Notes under the pieces: model-generated
The model's database searches: none
Told to the model about the DNA's origin: nothing
The model's input: only the letters and a program-made list of their open reading frames with translations
Made by a program: the position numbers and the translations under genes
Part shown: in pieces, positions 12,158 through 29,585 of the stretch
Layout: each line of letters opens with the position of its first letter
Position numbering within the stretch: the first letter of the stretch is position 1
Origin: Notolepis coatsorum
Lineage: Eukaryota > Chordata > Actinopteri > Aulopiformes > Paralepididae
NCBI GenBank assembly: GCA_963971535.1
Contig: OZ020589.1
Location: 49,516,192-49,580,191, forward strand
Reading direction: 5' to 3'
DNA length: 64,000 nucleotides

Positions 12158-13735
12158 CAGTTCAAGGATCGAAATCATTAAGATGAACATATTACCAATG
12201 TTACTATACCTATTTCAATCCCTACCTATATTAATACCACAAAAACTATTTAGGGAATGGGATAGACAGATATCAAGATTAATTTGGGGGGGGGGAAAGG
12301 CCAAGGATCAGATATGTGACTCTACAATTACCAAAGGAGAAAGGAGGGATGGCAGTACCCAGTTTAGAAAGCTATTACTATGCAGCACAGCTTAGAACAG
12401 TAGCATGCTGGTGCAATGTGAACTATGAGGCCAAATGGAAAGATATAGAAACCAAAAGAGAGGGATTCAAAGTGCAGGCACTGATAGGAGATAGGGAGCT
12501 GTTCAGAAGACAGGAACAACTACTAGATCCAATTACCAGATTCACTATAAACATATGGAACACAATAGTAAAGAAATACAAGCTAGAAAAAGAATCTAAG
12601 ATACTGAGATGGATAGCACACGACAACACATGCAGACCAGGGATAGAAGACCATGGGTTCAAGAGGTGGGAACGGGGGGGGTATAACAGCAATGTGCACG
12701 ATGACAGAAGGAGGGGAGATGCAGACTCTACAAAAATTGAAAGAAAGATACGGACTAGAGAATAGGGACCACTTTAGATATTTACAGATTAGGGACTACT
12801 ATAACAAGGAAATAAAGCAAGATAGAGACAAAGAACAGAATGGGGTAATTAAGATAATGGTAAAGTCATACGAAGGACGGAAGGGGAGGGTGATATCAGC
12901 ACTATATCAGGCAATAATGGACAGTAAGGGAAATACAACATTGTATGTGAAAGAAAAGTGGGAAAGAGAGTTGGAAATAGAGATAACAGAGGAGGAATGG
13001 TATGACACATGTAAGACACAACAAACAACCACAGGATCAAGGATATGGAGGGAGTTTGGGTGGAAAAATATAATTAGATACTTTATAACACCAGAAATAC
13101 AGGGCAATTACACACCAGCAAAGAAAACATGTTGGAGGGAGTGTGGACAGGAAGGGGCGAACCATACACACATATTCTGGGGATGTCAGAAGATAAGGCA
13201 CTACTGGGAAGAGATAGGAGGGATAATAAATGAAATAATAGGATAAGAAATACCCCAGGGAGGCCAAGTGTTGTATTTGGGGAATCTGTCACAGGAAGGA
13301 ATCCAAGGGGAAGACAAATATTTGATTAAGATATTGATAGTGGCAGCCAAGAAAGCTTTAACTAAACTGTGGTACAAGGTAGAAGTGCCGACAAAGGATC
13401 AATGGATAGAGTTGGTAGAGGGGATACAGGAAATGGAGAGAATCACACATCTGCTGAGGCTGCAAGAAGAAAAATTTGAATGGAAATGGGGAAAATGGGA
13501 AGAATACAGGAGGGGAAGTAACGACATCACAGAGGTTTGAAAAGGATACAAGGAAATGAATAAAAATGTAAATAAATAATGCAAATCTAGAATGGACCGA
13601 AGGACTCATGTCACACTTTTTCTTTACTCATTTTTTGTCTATTTGTTTTAATTTATGTACGGTATTGTCTATGAATGTTGTCTATGTATGTTGTTGAAAA
13701 AATGAAAATAAAAATTTAAGTTTAAAAAAAAAAAT
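12158..13735 (+). mobile_element. 5'-truncated L1-like LINE (ORF2 C-terminus and 3' end)
   Basis: The coding part begins in mid-ORF with RIEIIKMNILPMLLYLFQSL and continues through LPKEKGGMAVPSLESYY and HFRYLQIRDYY to CWRECGQEGANHTHIFWGCQ. That last peptide is the cysteine/histidine knuckle found near the end of L1 ORF2 proteins. It then reads EDKYLIKILIVAAKKALTK and EMERITHLLRLQEEKF. Frameshifts near 12330, 12690 and 13250 break the ORF into four frames. A 3' UTR ends in an A-run at 13724-13734. CTGCTTC at 12151-12157 and 13736-13742 is a short candidate target duplication. The endonuclease and RT core are missing, as is usual for 5' truncation during reverse transcription. Confidence 0.88.
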
Positions 13736-14100
13736 CTGCTTCATTGACAATAATTGGATACAGATTTTGTGGACATAAATTTGCTTTAATCTATAGTAGT
13801 GGGCTCAGTTCTGAAACAGATGTACAGTACAGAAAATGTACACTATCCTCAGATCCTCAGAATTCTCAATTCTCAGTGTTCTCTCAGTGTCTCAGTGCCA
13901 TCTTTCCCAATTCATATGGAGCAACTTTATAGACTTTATACCTACCTGATAACATTAGACATCAGACATCAGACAGTTCTGTACTGTGGGGGAGGAGGCG
14001 TGTGTGTATGTCAATGCTAATTGTGTGTGTGCAGGTTCTACTGTAGTTAAATTGGTAATAATCTGCAAGATCCTCACCTTTGTTTGTTTTGGCAACATCT

Positions 14101-14242
<142 letters not shown>

Positions 14243-14569
14243 CTTCTTTCCTCCTTCCCCTCTACACGCTCTCTTTGCCGGCAATGAAATCATCCTGACA
14301 CGTGACCATTTACAATAACCACAAAGCTCAATAACGCTCAATGAGGTACAGGTAGCGGTCCACATTTCTCTTGCATTGCATCAGCCACAACATCACCTCC
14401 AACTCACCACGGACAGAGTCGGATGCTGCTCTATATAGACATGACCAATATATAACACCTAGGACACGTTATGAGGAAAGGAAACATTTAGGAGGCTTTT
14501 AGAATATTCAAATACAGCCTGAAAGCCTAAAAAAGTATTCCCACTCTCCCTATCAGAGATAGGTGTGGG

Positions 14570-15928
<1,359 letters not shown>

Positions 15929-16095
15929 AGATATGATTTCCCTCACGAAGCTTCCATCCCACCCTTCTTCTCTCCTGCCTCTCACTGTTCACATTTGTCT
16001 ATAATTTGATTTCCTGGGTCATGGTCATCTACAGGTCTCAACAGATGGAAAACTCTCTTTTGCAAGGCAAATTGGGTAAAATCAGGGTAAAGACA

Positions 16096-16381
<286 letters not shown>

Positions 16382-16652
16382 CTCCCTTCTCTCCTTCCCT
16401 CTCTCTGTCGGCCCACCTCGATCATTCGCTCCGGTGGTCTATTTCCATTGATATCACCTAAGGGAGGAAAACTATCTTCCCCTCCCTCTCTCTCTCACAC
16501 ACACACACACTCCTCTCCACCATCCTCCTTCTCACTCATTACTTCCTTTCGTCTCTTCACCTGCCCCATCACTCGCTCCGGTGATGCATAGGACTGAAGA
16601 GTCAGATAGTAGGCCAATGCTGCTAGCCACCCTGGCATGGCATGGTCCTTAT

Positions 16653-16836
<184 letters not shown>

Positions 16837-16919
16837 CCACTCAGGTGAGCTGAGACTATAAATGAACCAATCAGCATGCAGACGAAGTGAGACAAAATCA
16901 TCCAAAACCCTGCTTCCAC

Positions 16920-17737
16920 CAGGCCCGGACTGGCCTGGCCTGCACAGATAAAAAAAAATATATATATATAAAAAAAGAAATTATTATTATTTTTTTTTTA
17001 TTTTTTTTTGTCAGGCGATTGTTTCTAGTTGTGGCGGCGGCGCGGCGCGATAGTTAGATAACCTAGATGGGTGGGGAACAACCAGGATTTCACTGTCTGC
17101 CACAGAGTTGGAGAACTATCTGACTCTCTCTCTCACGGTCCGGCTGATCACACACACACAATGGAGCCGTGCTGCCGCTTGTGATTGGTGGAGGCGGGAC
17201 CAGGCGACACAACTGATTGACAGCGGAGGCGGCGAATGGAATGGCAGACGGCACTCAGATGCAGAATAACAGCCAGGCAATGAGCCAGGTAGTGAGGGAC
17301 TCGGGAGAGATACAGTAGAGCGAAAGTCAATTAACGTTGATGTCAAGATGGACAGTGGAAGAAAGAGAAAGGGTGGAGAGAGGGATAAAACAAAGAAAAA
17401 GAAAGGCCCTTACAGGAGAGAGTGGTTAACTGTATTATAATAGTAAATAGAAAAATATGTTGTGCTCTTGCTTTTTTCTTTTTGAAGGTGGAGAGAGTAG
17501 CATTGCTAGTGCAGTTTTATTTGAGGTCCATAACAGTACATTGTACTAAGCAATTGTTGGCTCATTAGTTTGTGATTCACATGCACTAAAATTCACCAGA
17601 ATGCAGGAAATTAAGTCTTTGTAACAAAAAGAATCCTGGTGGGGGACCCCCAGACCCCCCGCTTAAAAAGTGGCCTGACTGGGGCTATATTTCGCGCTAT
17701 ATCTCCCGGTATGAATTATTTCCCCAGTCCGGCCCTG
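16920..17737 (+). mobile_element. hAT element, 818 bp, with a remnant of a first exon
   Basis: Ends are CAGGCCCGGACTGGCC at the left and, read inwards from the right, CAGGGCCGGACTGGGG. The insert is flanked by GCTTCCAC at 16912-16919 and 17738-17745. Position 17348 starts a short frame (MDSGRKRKGGERDKTKKKKG) with the lysine-rich look of the N-terminus of a hAT transposase; no catalytic domain follows. I read it as an internally deleted, non-autonomous copy. A longer copy in opposite orientation lies at 37269-39427. Confidence 0.92.
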
Positions 17738-17768
17738 GCTTCCACTATATAGCACACGGTTGCGTTTG

Positions 17769-18699
<931 letters not shown>

Positions 18700-18700
<1 letters not shown>

Positions 18701-19194
18701 AATCTTAAGTTTAGCATGATGACACTAGAGGAAATTTAGGTCATGATTTCACCACAATCAATAGGTTTCTTCCTCTAGGGGTCATGACTATTAATAGCTA
18801 ATTGTATGGCCTGATGGTGGTGCTAGTGAAAGGTCATAATGTCACCAGAATCAATAGGTTTTCTGGGTTCGAGACCCTGTGATCATAAATCACAAAAGCT
18901 AAAGTTAAAAGGATGATTATCAGTGATAATCAAACCGTAAACAAAGAGGCCTATTAAGATGTTAGCTCGTAATATGAAAAACGATGTGATTTAATGTTCT
19001 ATGCCTTATCTTGACTGTTATCTTTTGATTATTTTATGTATGCACTTTGCATTGCTCTTGATCTGCCAATTTAGTGCACATTTTATGCCTTTTTTATAGT
19101 TTTTTTTACTGCTGTGAAGCACTGAGCTGCAATTCTTGTATGAAACATGATATACAAATAAAGGTTATTATATTATTATTAGGGGTCGTGAATG
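18700..19194 (+). repeat. Dispersed repeat with LINE 3' UTR scrap
   Basis: Two GGTCATGA...AATCAATAGGTTT...CTCTAGGGGTCATGA blocks (18740-18795, 18830-18870) belong to a repeat also seen at 20742-20870 and, inverted, at 55810-55990. Positions 18935-19180 match the 3' UTR of the 14570-15702 LINE, ending in a TGTATGAAACATGATATACA tail and ATT units. Confidence 0.6.
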
Positions 19195-19478
19195 TTAACA
19201 CATTGAGCGCCACGCCCCTTCCGGGAAATTAGGTCTAGATGGCCACCGCTTTAATCAATGGGAGGATGGGGATATTTGCAAGTGCTTAAAATATATCTTA
19301 AATTATGGCTATGGGTCTAATACACACGTCGCTTATCAATGAGTTGCTTGCAGTCAACATGTACAAAACAGATTGTTTTTTCATTGGTACATTTCCGTTT
19401 TATACCGTTTTGAATACGAGTATAGTTTTGGTGATTTCTAGTAATTCCAGAGAAAGACGCGATAATAGCCCTTTAGTG

Positions 19479-19825
19479 ACTTACTTACTTGACTTAAGCC
19501 TTTGCACTCCCTGCGGAGCATAGGCCACTGATGATTTCTTTCCATGTTGCGCGGTTTTTGGCCTCCCGAACGATGTTGTGCCATCCCAGTCCAGCCTCTT
19601 TCATTTCCCCTTCCCAAGAACGGCACCAGGTGTTTCGAGGCCTGCCGCGTTTCCTCTTTCCAGGTGGGTTCCATCGTAGGGCTTGCCGGGTGATGTTTGT
19701 GTCTTCCTTTCTCAGGGTATGGCCTATCCACATCCACTTTCTCTTCTTTATTTCTTCTGGCGGGGGTAGTTGTTTTGTGCGCTCCCACAGGTCCAGATTT
19801 GTAATGACATTTGGCCATCTCACTC
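19479..19825 (-). mobile_element. Small LINE insertion (endonuclease-RT C-terminus)
   Basis: Minus-strand translation gives KRKWMWIGHTLRKEDTNITR, RWNPPGKRKRGRPRNTW and TWKEIISGLC, the C-terminal region of the endonuclease-reverse transcriptase type LINEs that are widespread in animals, probably RTE-like. The minus-strand tail is AAGT-rich. The 347-bp insert is bounded by AGCCCTTTAGTG at 19467-19478 and 19826-19837. The related repeat copy near 61188 is unoccupied at this site. Confidence 0.85.
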
Positions 19826-20063
19826 AGCCCTTTAGTGGAATACACAAAACATGTTGTAATTTTTCGGCTGATATATGAATCGTTTTCAAATAAATGCTTG
19901 ATTATCGTTAGTATATGTGTCCTTATGCACGATACAGAAGCGGGCTGAAAAATCGCTTATCCGTGCCTTGGTCAGCGCCAACGGCACGCACACACACACA
20001 CACACACACAGACACGTTGTGATCGCTGTGAAAAAAACATCTGATTAACCCAAGACTGGTAAC

Positions 20064-20281
20064 ATAGGGGAGCTCCAGTAGCTCACCGCATATCTCGGCG
20101 CTATTTCTGCGTCGGGGAAAACCGTGCTGCGTCACGGATCTGGTGGACTCCGAGTTCGATTCCCGGACCCGCCGTCATTTGCCAGAATGTGTTCCCCTGA
20201 TCTATATCCCGTTTCACCCTGTATCTGTCGGTCATGCTTGACCAGAAAAGCGATAAACGCTAAAAAATAAAGTTTTAAAAA
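20064..20281 (+). mobile_element. tRNA-derived SINE, 218 bp
   Basis: Pol III-like boxes are visible: AGTAGCTCACCGC (A box region) and GAGTTCGATTCCCGG (B box). A short body ends in an A-rich tail. The insertion is flanked by AAGACTGGTAAC at 20052-20063 and 20282-20293. The family R copy near 33578 (AAGACTGATAAC) lacks it. This is a different SINE family from the 1630 and 51741 copies. Confidence 0.88.
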
Positions 20282-20741
20282 AAGACTGGTAACTTACCTC
20301 ACATCTGATGTCCTGCAAAAAGATTAATCCAATTCCTGATCGCCATTCCAAATATTGATCGCGTTTATTGATCCAACGTTATATATCCAAAACACATAAT
20401 CCATGCTGTTCAGAGTATCCCCAGTCAATGTGGTATAACAATACTGCATGCCCGAGAAGGAAAACCTGGACCGGACTTTTTTTTTTATGCACATCCCCAG
20501 CCAATCCAATCCAATGATGTGCAATACCATCCGGGAGACGATAGGCGGCGGTATTTGCCCTTTTGCGAGCTCAGACCCATTCCCAACGATAACATCAGGT
20601 TGGATGGATGAAAATGAATGGATATCGCTAATAAAAGAAATAACAATTAAAACCCGACTATACTCGGGTCTGGCGTCCAATGTGTTCAGTAAATCTTGTG
20701 TTTGTATGGCTAACACGTCAGGAGATGATGCTCAAAAAAAA

Positions 20742-21687
20742 TATATGTGGCCTGATGTTGGCTTTAGAGAAAAGGGTATGGAGTCACCAGGATCAATAAC
20801 TTTCTTTCTCTAGGGGTCATGAATGTTCACATCAAATTTTATGGCAATCCGGTGACTACCTTTTGAGACATCTCGTTTACAGTTTTTTGGGGGAGGTAAC
20901 AAAATCCTTCACAATTAACACACTTTAATATGATACTGAAAAATTTAAATAATAGTTTGTGAATATATGACAGTGTAAAAATAGTGTAAAGAGAGTTGGG
21001 GTTAGTGAGATAAAGAGACACCAGTTCTCCACCAGGGTTTTCCAGTTCAAATTGTATTAAGAGGGAACAAGAAGCCGGAGGAGGCGAGAGTGAATGAGAG
21101 AACGGGACACAGAGACAGAGAGATGTCGTGGGTGGGGTGAGGTATAGAAAAGACAATAGTAACTACATTACAACCCTACAGCCTCCGGCACTGGCAATAT
21201 TACATTTCCTGCTGGGAAAACAGGGAGAGAGAAACAACATGAAAACAACCAGAGACACAAGACAACCCGCTGCTTTGTTGATACTGCACTGCAAATTGTT
21301 TGTGTTCTCTTGTGTGAGCAAGCAGCAAGATACATTCCTTGTATGTATGTGTACTAAGACTGGCTCTTAGTAACCATACTCCTAATAACAAAACAGGACT
21401 TAATTTAAAAGTAATTTTGATTTCCCATGTTGGTTTCTTATTGTCTTGTTTCCTCTCCCACAATGGATTCCTGGAGATTTAATCACAATCAACTATGGGA
21501 AGAAGATCTGTGTTTCTGCATAACTAGCAGCCATCAGTGCAGGGCCTTTGTCATTGAAATTGAGCTCTATGTACGATGCTTGTGTCCAGTGGGGAAAGCT
21601 GTTAGCTAGTACAGAAAGGATTTTCCAGGAATATATTCTGGGATGAGAGACTCAAACACAGACCCAGTGGGGAGTATAGTTTGTGTT
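20742..21687. other. Dispersed repeat block, then unassigned
   Basis: 20742-20870 matches the GGTCATGA repeat described at 18700-19194. From 20870 to the hAT terminus at 21688 I recognise nothing. Confidence 0.35.
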
Positions 21688-21954
21688 TAGTGTTGTCAAA
21701 AATATCGAAGTATCGATAAATATCGATACTGAATATTTAAAACAGTTACGATACTCATTTCCCGAAATACCGATACTTTCTGTAGTATCGGTACCCGCTG
21801 GCAGTGTTCTACCGGAAGTTTGTTGACACGCTGTTCAGAGCACGCTTGCCCCTCCAGCTGTTCAGAGCACGCTTCCCCCTCCAGCCCTCCCCCTCACAGA
21901 GCGAGCCGTCGGCGTCTTCACTCTTCAGTAAACATTTTAGCTGAGTGAACTAAG

Positions 21955-24465
<2,511 letters not shown>

Positions 24466-25004
24466 GCTAGTACATTATTACACTACTTGCACCACCTTAT
24501 GTGTGATTAGTCTGAGGCCGTTGAATAAGTGCACTACCTATTTAAAAAGAATTTAACTTGAAAATGCACTTTTTTTTTGTACTTGCACTTTAGTGCCTTT
24601 TGAATGTGTGCTTAATGCAAAAAAGTTTGAATTATTGTTTTAGTCATTCTGCTGTCTAAATGCCCTACCTCAAGAAGAATATTGTTTCATTTGCTAGTTG
24701 CTGGCTGCTACTTGAAAATGCATAAGATTGCAGTTTTTTTTTTTACTTGAGGCCTTTATATAAGGTATGATAAGGTATAAGTACTAAGTAGGTATTGTGC
24801 ATCGTTCGGTTCGAGTCCTACAGTTATCAGTACCCCCATCGTTCCTGACGTTATCTGGACGCTTATCCAGGCTGGTCAGACCCCTAGTGGTGATTGCATC
24901 CGAGGAGCTCCGGGTCAAGAGCGACTGGACCTGTATATTGGATTACTCTACCCGACGACGGCGAGCCTTCCACGGCTCTTATGCTTTATGTGTATCACTA
25001 GGTA
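24466..25004. other. 3' UTR of the hAT element plus unassigned insert
   Basis: 24480-24760 is the untranslated 3' region, partly repeated at 25453-25600. 24796-25003 is GC-richer than its surroundings, is not shared with the second 3' UTR copy and may be an insertion of unknown type. Confidence 0.45.
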
Positions 25005-25450
25005 ATGTAGAAGGTATGAGAAGGTGGTATGAGAAGGTATTAGAAGGTGGTATGAGAAGGTATTAGTAGGTGGTATGAAGGTATTAGAAGTTGGTATGAG
25101 AAGGTATTAGTAGGTGTAGGTGGTATGAGAAGGTATGAGAAGGTGGTATGAGAAGGTATTAGAAGGTGGTATGAGAAGGTATTAGTAGGTGGTATGAGAA
25201 GGTATGAGAAGGTGGTATGAGAAGGTATTAGTAGGTGTAATGAGAAGGTATTAGAAGGTATTAGAAGGTGGTATGAGAAGGTATTAGAAGGTGGTATGAG
25301 AAGGTATTAGTAGGTGTAATGAGAAGGTATTAGAAGGTGGTATGAGAAGGTATTAGTAGGTGGTATGAGAAGGTGGTATGAGAAGGTATTAGAAGGTTGT
25401 ATGAGAAGGTATGAGAAGGTGGTATTAGTAGGTGTAATGGTATGAGAAGG
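25005..25450 (+). repeat. Minisatellite of GGTATGAGAAGGTATTAGAA-type units
   Basis: About 445 bp built from 11-12 bp half-units (GGTATGAGAA, GGTATTAGAA, GGTATTAGTA) in a higher-order unit near 23 bp. It looks seeded by AAGGTATGATAAGGTATAAG at 24760-24780 in the first 3' UTR copy. Confidence 0.9.
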
Positions 25451-25452
25451 TA

Positions 25453-25915
25453 ATGCACTACCTAAGAAGAACTTGACTTGAAAATGCATAAGATTGCACT
25501 TTTTTCTTACCCTGCCTTTTGAATGTGTCCTTATTGTTTTCACTAATGCAAAAAAAAGTTTTAATTATTGTTTACTACTACTAGTACTAGTAATTTTGCT
25601 GTTGTGAAGTTATATATGTTACACATATAGCCCTCGCCCTGTTATCTTTATCAAAACTGTTACCAACTGTAATACAAACAGTTCAGTTTGTCAGGTACAT
25701 GCAACACAGATTACAGTGAGTGTTTACATCTGTCTGCTTGAGAAAATACTATGTTCTAACTTCTGCATCTGCAATAAAAATGATTGAAGTGAGATGAACA
25801 GTTCTTTTTAAATGTGTGATCTAAAGATAAACAAAGGGTTTTAAAAGTGTTATATTTATCTTATCTTATAGTACCAGAGAGAAGCTGAGGAGAATCAACC
25901 AGCAACAAAAGCTAA
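25453..25915 (+). repeat. Second copy of hAT 3' UTR and intron end
   Basis: 25453-25600 repeats 24530-24650 (CTTGAAAATGCA, CCTTTTGAATGTGT, AATGCAAAAAA). 25795-25912 repeats the last part of the intron and the first codons of exon 2 (GGGTTTTAAAAG, TTATAGTACCAGA, GAAGCTGAGGAGAAT). The latter also matches the internal part of the short relative at 61681-62244, so this segment looks like a fused deletion derivative. Confidence 0.75.
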
Positions 25916-26133
25916 ATTTGTTTAAAAAAAAAAAAAAAAAAAAAAAAAATATATATATAATATTTTTTATTTTTATTTTTTTTATATCGAAATGGTATCG
26001 AAGTATCGATACTTTTCAAGGTATCGTATCGAAGTCGAAATTCCAGTATCGTGACAACACAACTTCCTTCCATGGGTCTGATGTGTTAAGCCAGTATTTC
26101 CCAAACTGTTTTAGTCAGGCCCTCCTTGGGTAA

Positions 26134-26166
26134 TCACACACACACACACACACACATGCACACACG

Positions 26167-26235
<69 letters not shown>
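26134..26235 (+). repeat. (CA)n microsatellite
   Basis: About 100 bp of CA with CG and TG interruptions in the left third. Confidence 0.95.
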
Positions 26236-26238
<3 letters not shown>

Positions 26239-26265
26239 CTGTATTTAGATTTTCTGTAAAAGAGG

Positions 26266-27575
<1,310 letters not shown>

Positions 27576-27589
27576 GCATCGGACGGCCC

Positions 27590-28013
27590 GAGGGCGGGCA
27601 TGCCGCAGCACTTTGCTCTCATCAGTCGGCTCCAGGCTGCGTTTTTGCTAATCAACCTGAACCAATACGTTGGAAAGTTGAATTCTTGAGTTACAAGACA
27701 AAACATCCGGCGAGCGTCATATAAAGTATAATAAATCGCAAATTACTTTGGGTATGCAATCGTCAAAAACAAAGTCTAAAATAGCCCAATTCTCTGCCCA
27801 AGGTTAACAAACATTGGACAAAAATGGGGCTGTTTTTGTTTTTGACGATTGCATACCCAAAGTAATTTGTGATTTATTATACTTTATACTTATAGCACAT
27901 GCATGAGTCTGGTCTATTTTGAAAGGTAACATTCTGAAGTTTCTTACACAATAAAGAAAGATCACTTTGAGTGCTAGTGAAATAGAGTAACAGAGGTTTG
28001 AACCAGTGGCGTC
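27590..28013. repeat. Dispersed repeat 'A', second copy, with internal inverted repeat
   Basis: Matches 840-2170 but without the SINE: AACATTCTGAAGTTTCTTAC at 27937 is the unoccupied site. It contains an inverted repeat of about 50 bp, with arms at 27719-27770 and 27837-27888 around GCATACCCAAAGTAATTTG, which could fold into a long hairpin. Confidence 0.7.
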
Positions 28014-28130
28014 CATTCAGTAAAAGGCAAGGTATGGCGATAAGAGGGGGGGGGGTGGGGGGGGTGAAGGGTGGGGTTTCCCCCCCTTGGTGGATTTTTT
28101 TTGTCAAATCAGTTGTGCAATAGTCACTTT
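28014..28130 (+). mobile_element. Candidate hAT left end
   Basis: Repeat 'A' stops at GTTTGAAC, and CAGTGGCGTCCATTCAG begins at 28014, followed by a G-rich subterminal block. The pattern matches hAT termini. I did not find a right end with GTTTGAAC after it, so extent and class are uncertain. Confidence 0.4.
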
Positions 28131-29270
28131 TGGTGAGTTGTTTCTATACAATTCAGTTATATGACATTTAGGTATGACACAGGACTACACAAGCATTTTT
28201 AGTATAGAAATGTGTCAACAGACTATAGCAGGGAACCACAATATTTTGCATACGAATTATGCAGAATGTAATATCATAACTGTCTATTACTTTTCTTGCA
28301 ATTGAGCCAATTTTCCTTAGGTACGGTTTTGAGGTGTGTGTTCAACAGAATGTAGTATCAAAAACACATTCACAAAAAGTATGGGTTACTGAATGCTGAA
28401 TTCAGTGGGAATGAATAATTCCTAAGCTGGGTATACTAGACCAAACGCCGCCTGGCGTGGGATGGCAATATAGGGGGGCAAACGAGGGTACCGCTGGAGA
28501 CAGGTGATATCCTCCCAGAGTTGTAAGCTCCAGGAGAAGGAAGAAGGTACGGATACTCAGTCTGTTCACTTGAAGAAAAGGGGTTCTCATACGGATCCGG
28601 TCTTTATAATCCAAGTGCTCAGTAGCAAGGTAATAGCTGTAATCCAATGCTCGATAGCAATGATGATAGCCAGCCAGCTTCGTCCTCGAAGCTAGCCCGA
28701 GGTAAGATCTTCAAGGTAGTTAAATCCAAACGACAGTGGGTATTAACGATGCTCTTCTCCACGGTAGTACGTTCCACAATCACTATAATCCAACCAATAA
28801 TGGTTCTACAATATCGCCGCGGTAGGTTCCAATATGCACATGTCCAATAGTTCTGCGACTAGGCCCTCCTCGTGTGCTGGCACTAATTACTAAGTCCACA
28901 CACACTTGCTAAGGTTCACACTAGTTACTAAACGAACGAACTGCTTGTTAATGCTGCACACCGAACGAACTGCTGTAATACGATTCACACTAAATGACGA
29001 CTCTTTACTTCACATTAAGTTAGGTCGAACTTGACTCTGCTATACGCTAGGTGCAGCTACTGCTGTTGCATTACTCCGGACGAACTTCACGTTACTGCAT
29101 TAGATCTGACACACTACTGTTTGCGCCTTCCACGATATATATACTTAAGGGGCTTTCTAGTGCCCAGCCTCAGCTCTTGTCTGGAATCAATGCGCCGGCA
29201 CCAGGCATGTCCCAACTTGTCCAGACTCACTTTGACACTTTTGCGGAAAAAACAACACATCCTATGATAA
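28131..29270. other. Unassigned sequence
   Basis: No coding family recognised. The word CGAACGAACTGCT occurs twice (28930-28980). The small frames here show no family features. Confidence 0.3.
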
Positions 29271-29433
29271 TCTTGTCATTTGTCGGCCTATTTATGAATC
29301 GTTTTCAAATAAACGCTAGATAATCGATAGTATATGTGTGCGCACGCACGCTCGTGCCGCGCGCTGATAATCGCTGCTCTTATTTCCTTATCGCTTTTAC
29401 AGTCAAAACAGCCATATCACATATAGGGGAAAC
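29271..29433 (+). mobile_element. Family R fragment, left of the self-nested hAT
   Basis: Matches 19850-19950 and 61240-61330 (TGAATCGTTTTCAAATAAA, AGTATATGTGTG). It continues at 33544 after the hAT insertion. Confidence 0.7.
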
Positions 29434-29473
29434 CAGGGCCGCCTCAGGGGGTGTGCGAGCAGTGCGGTCGCAC

Positions 29474-29585
29474 AGGGCCTCGCGGGAAGGGGGGCCTCGC
29501 AAAAAAAAAAAAAAAAAAAAAATCGTATTATTTTTTTGTATTTTTTTTTTATTTTTTTGCGAGGCCCCCCTTCCCGCGAGGCCCT
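29474..29585 (+). repeat. GC-rich hairpin with A/T loop
   Basis: 27-bp arms starting AGGGCCTCGCGGGAAGG (29474-29500) and ending in its exact complement (29559-29585), around an A-run/T-run loop. The second copy of the structure lies at 30670-30811 with one arm mismatch. Confidence 0.9.

Larger units (their letters stand above)
19195..20688 (+). mobile_element. piggyBac-like repeat 'family R' with two insertions
   Basis: The left end reads TTAACACATTGAGCGCCACG (TTAA at 19195-19198). The right end reads TGGCGTCCAATGTG followed by TTCA at 20685-20688, which would be a mutated TTAA. The inverted ends therefore pair as CACATTGAGCGCC / CACATTGGACGCC. A TTAA target and CAC-starting ends fit piggyBac-like MITEs. 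Other copies lie at 29271-29433 plus 33544-34000, 60930-61340 and, inverted, about 51150-53832. The element is non-coding and is split by insertions at 19479-19825 and 20064-20281. Confidence 0.6.

Noticed and set aside
19531..19878. 115-codon plus-strand frame
   Set aside because: Antisense shadow of the LINE C-terminal region encoded on the minus strand.
20064..20160. Possible tRNA gene
   Set aside because: Same reasoning: a SINE head with a tail and a 12-bp duplication.
25005..25450. CRISPR-like array
   Set aside because: Units are contiguous 11-23 bp repeats with no unique spacers, in a eukaryotic transposon; it is a minisatellite.
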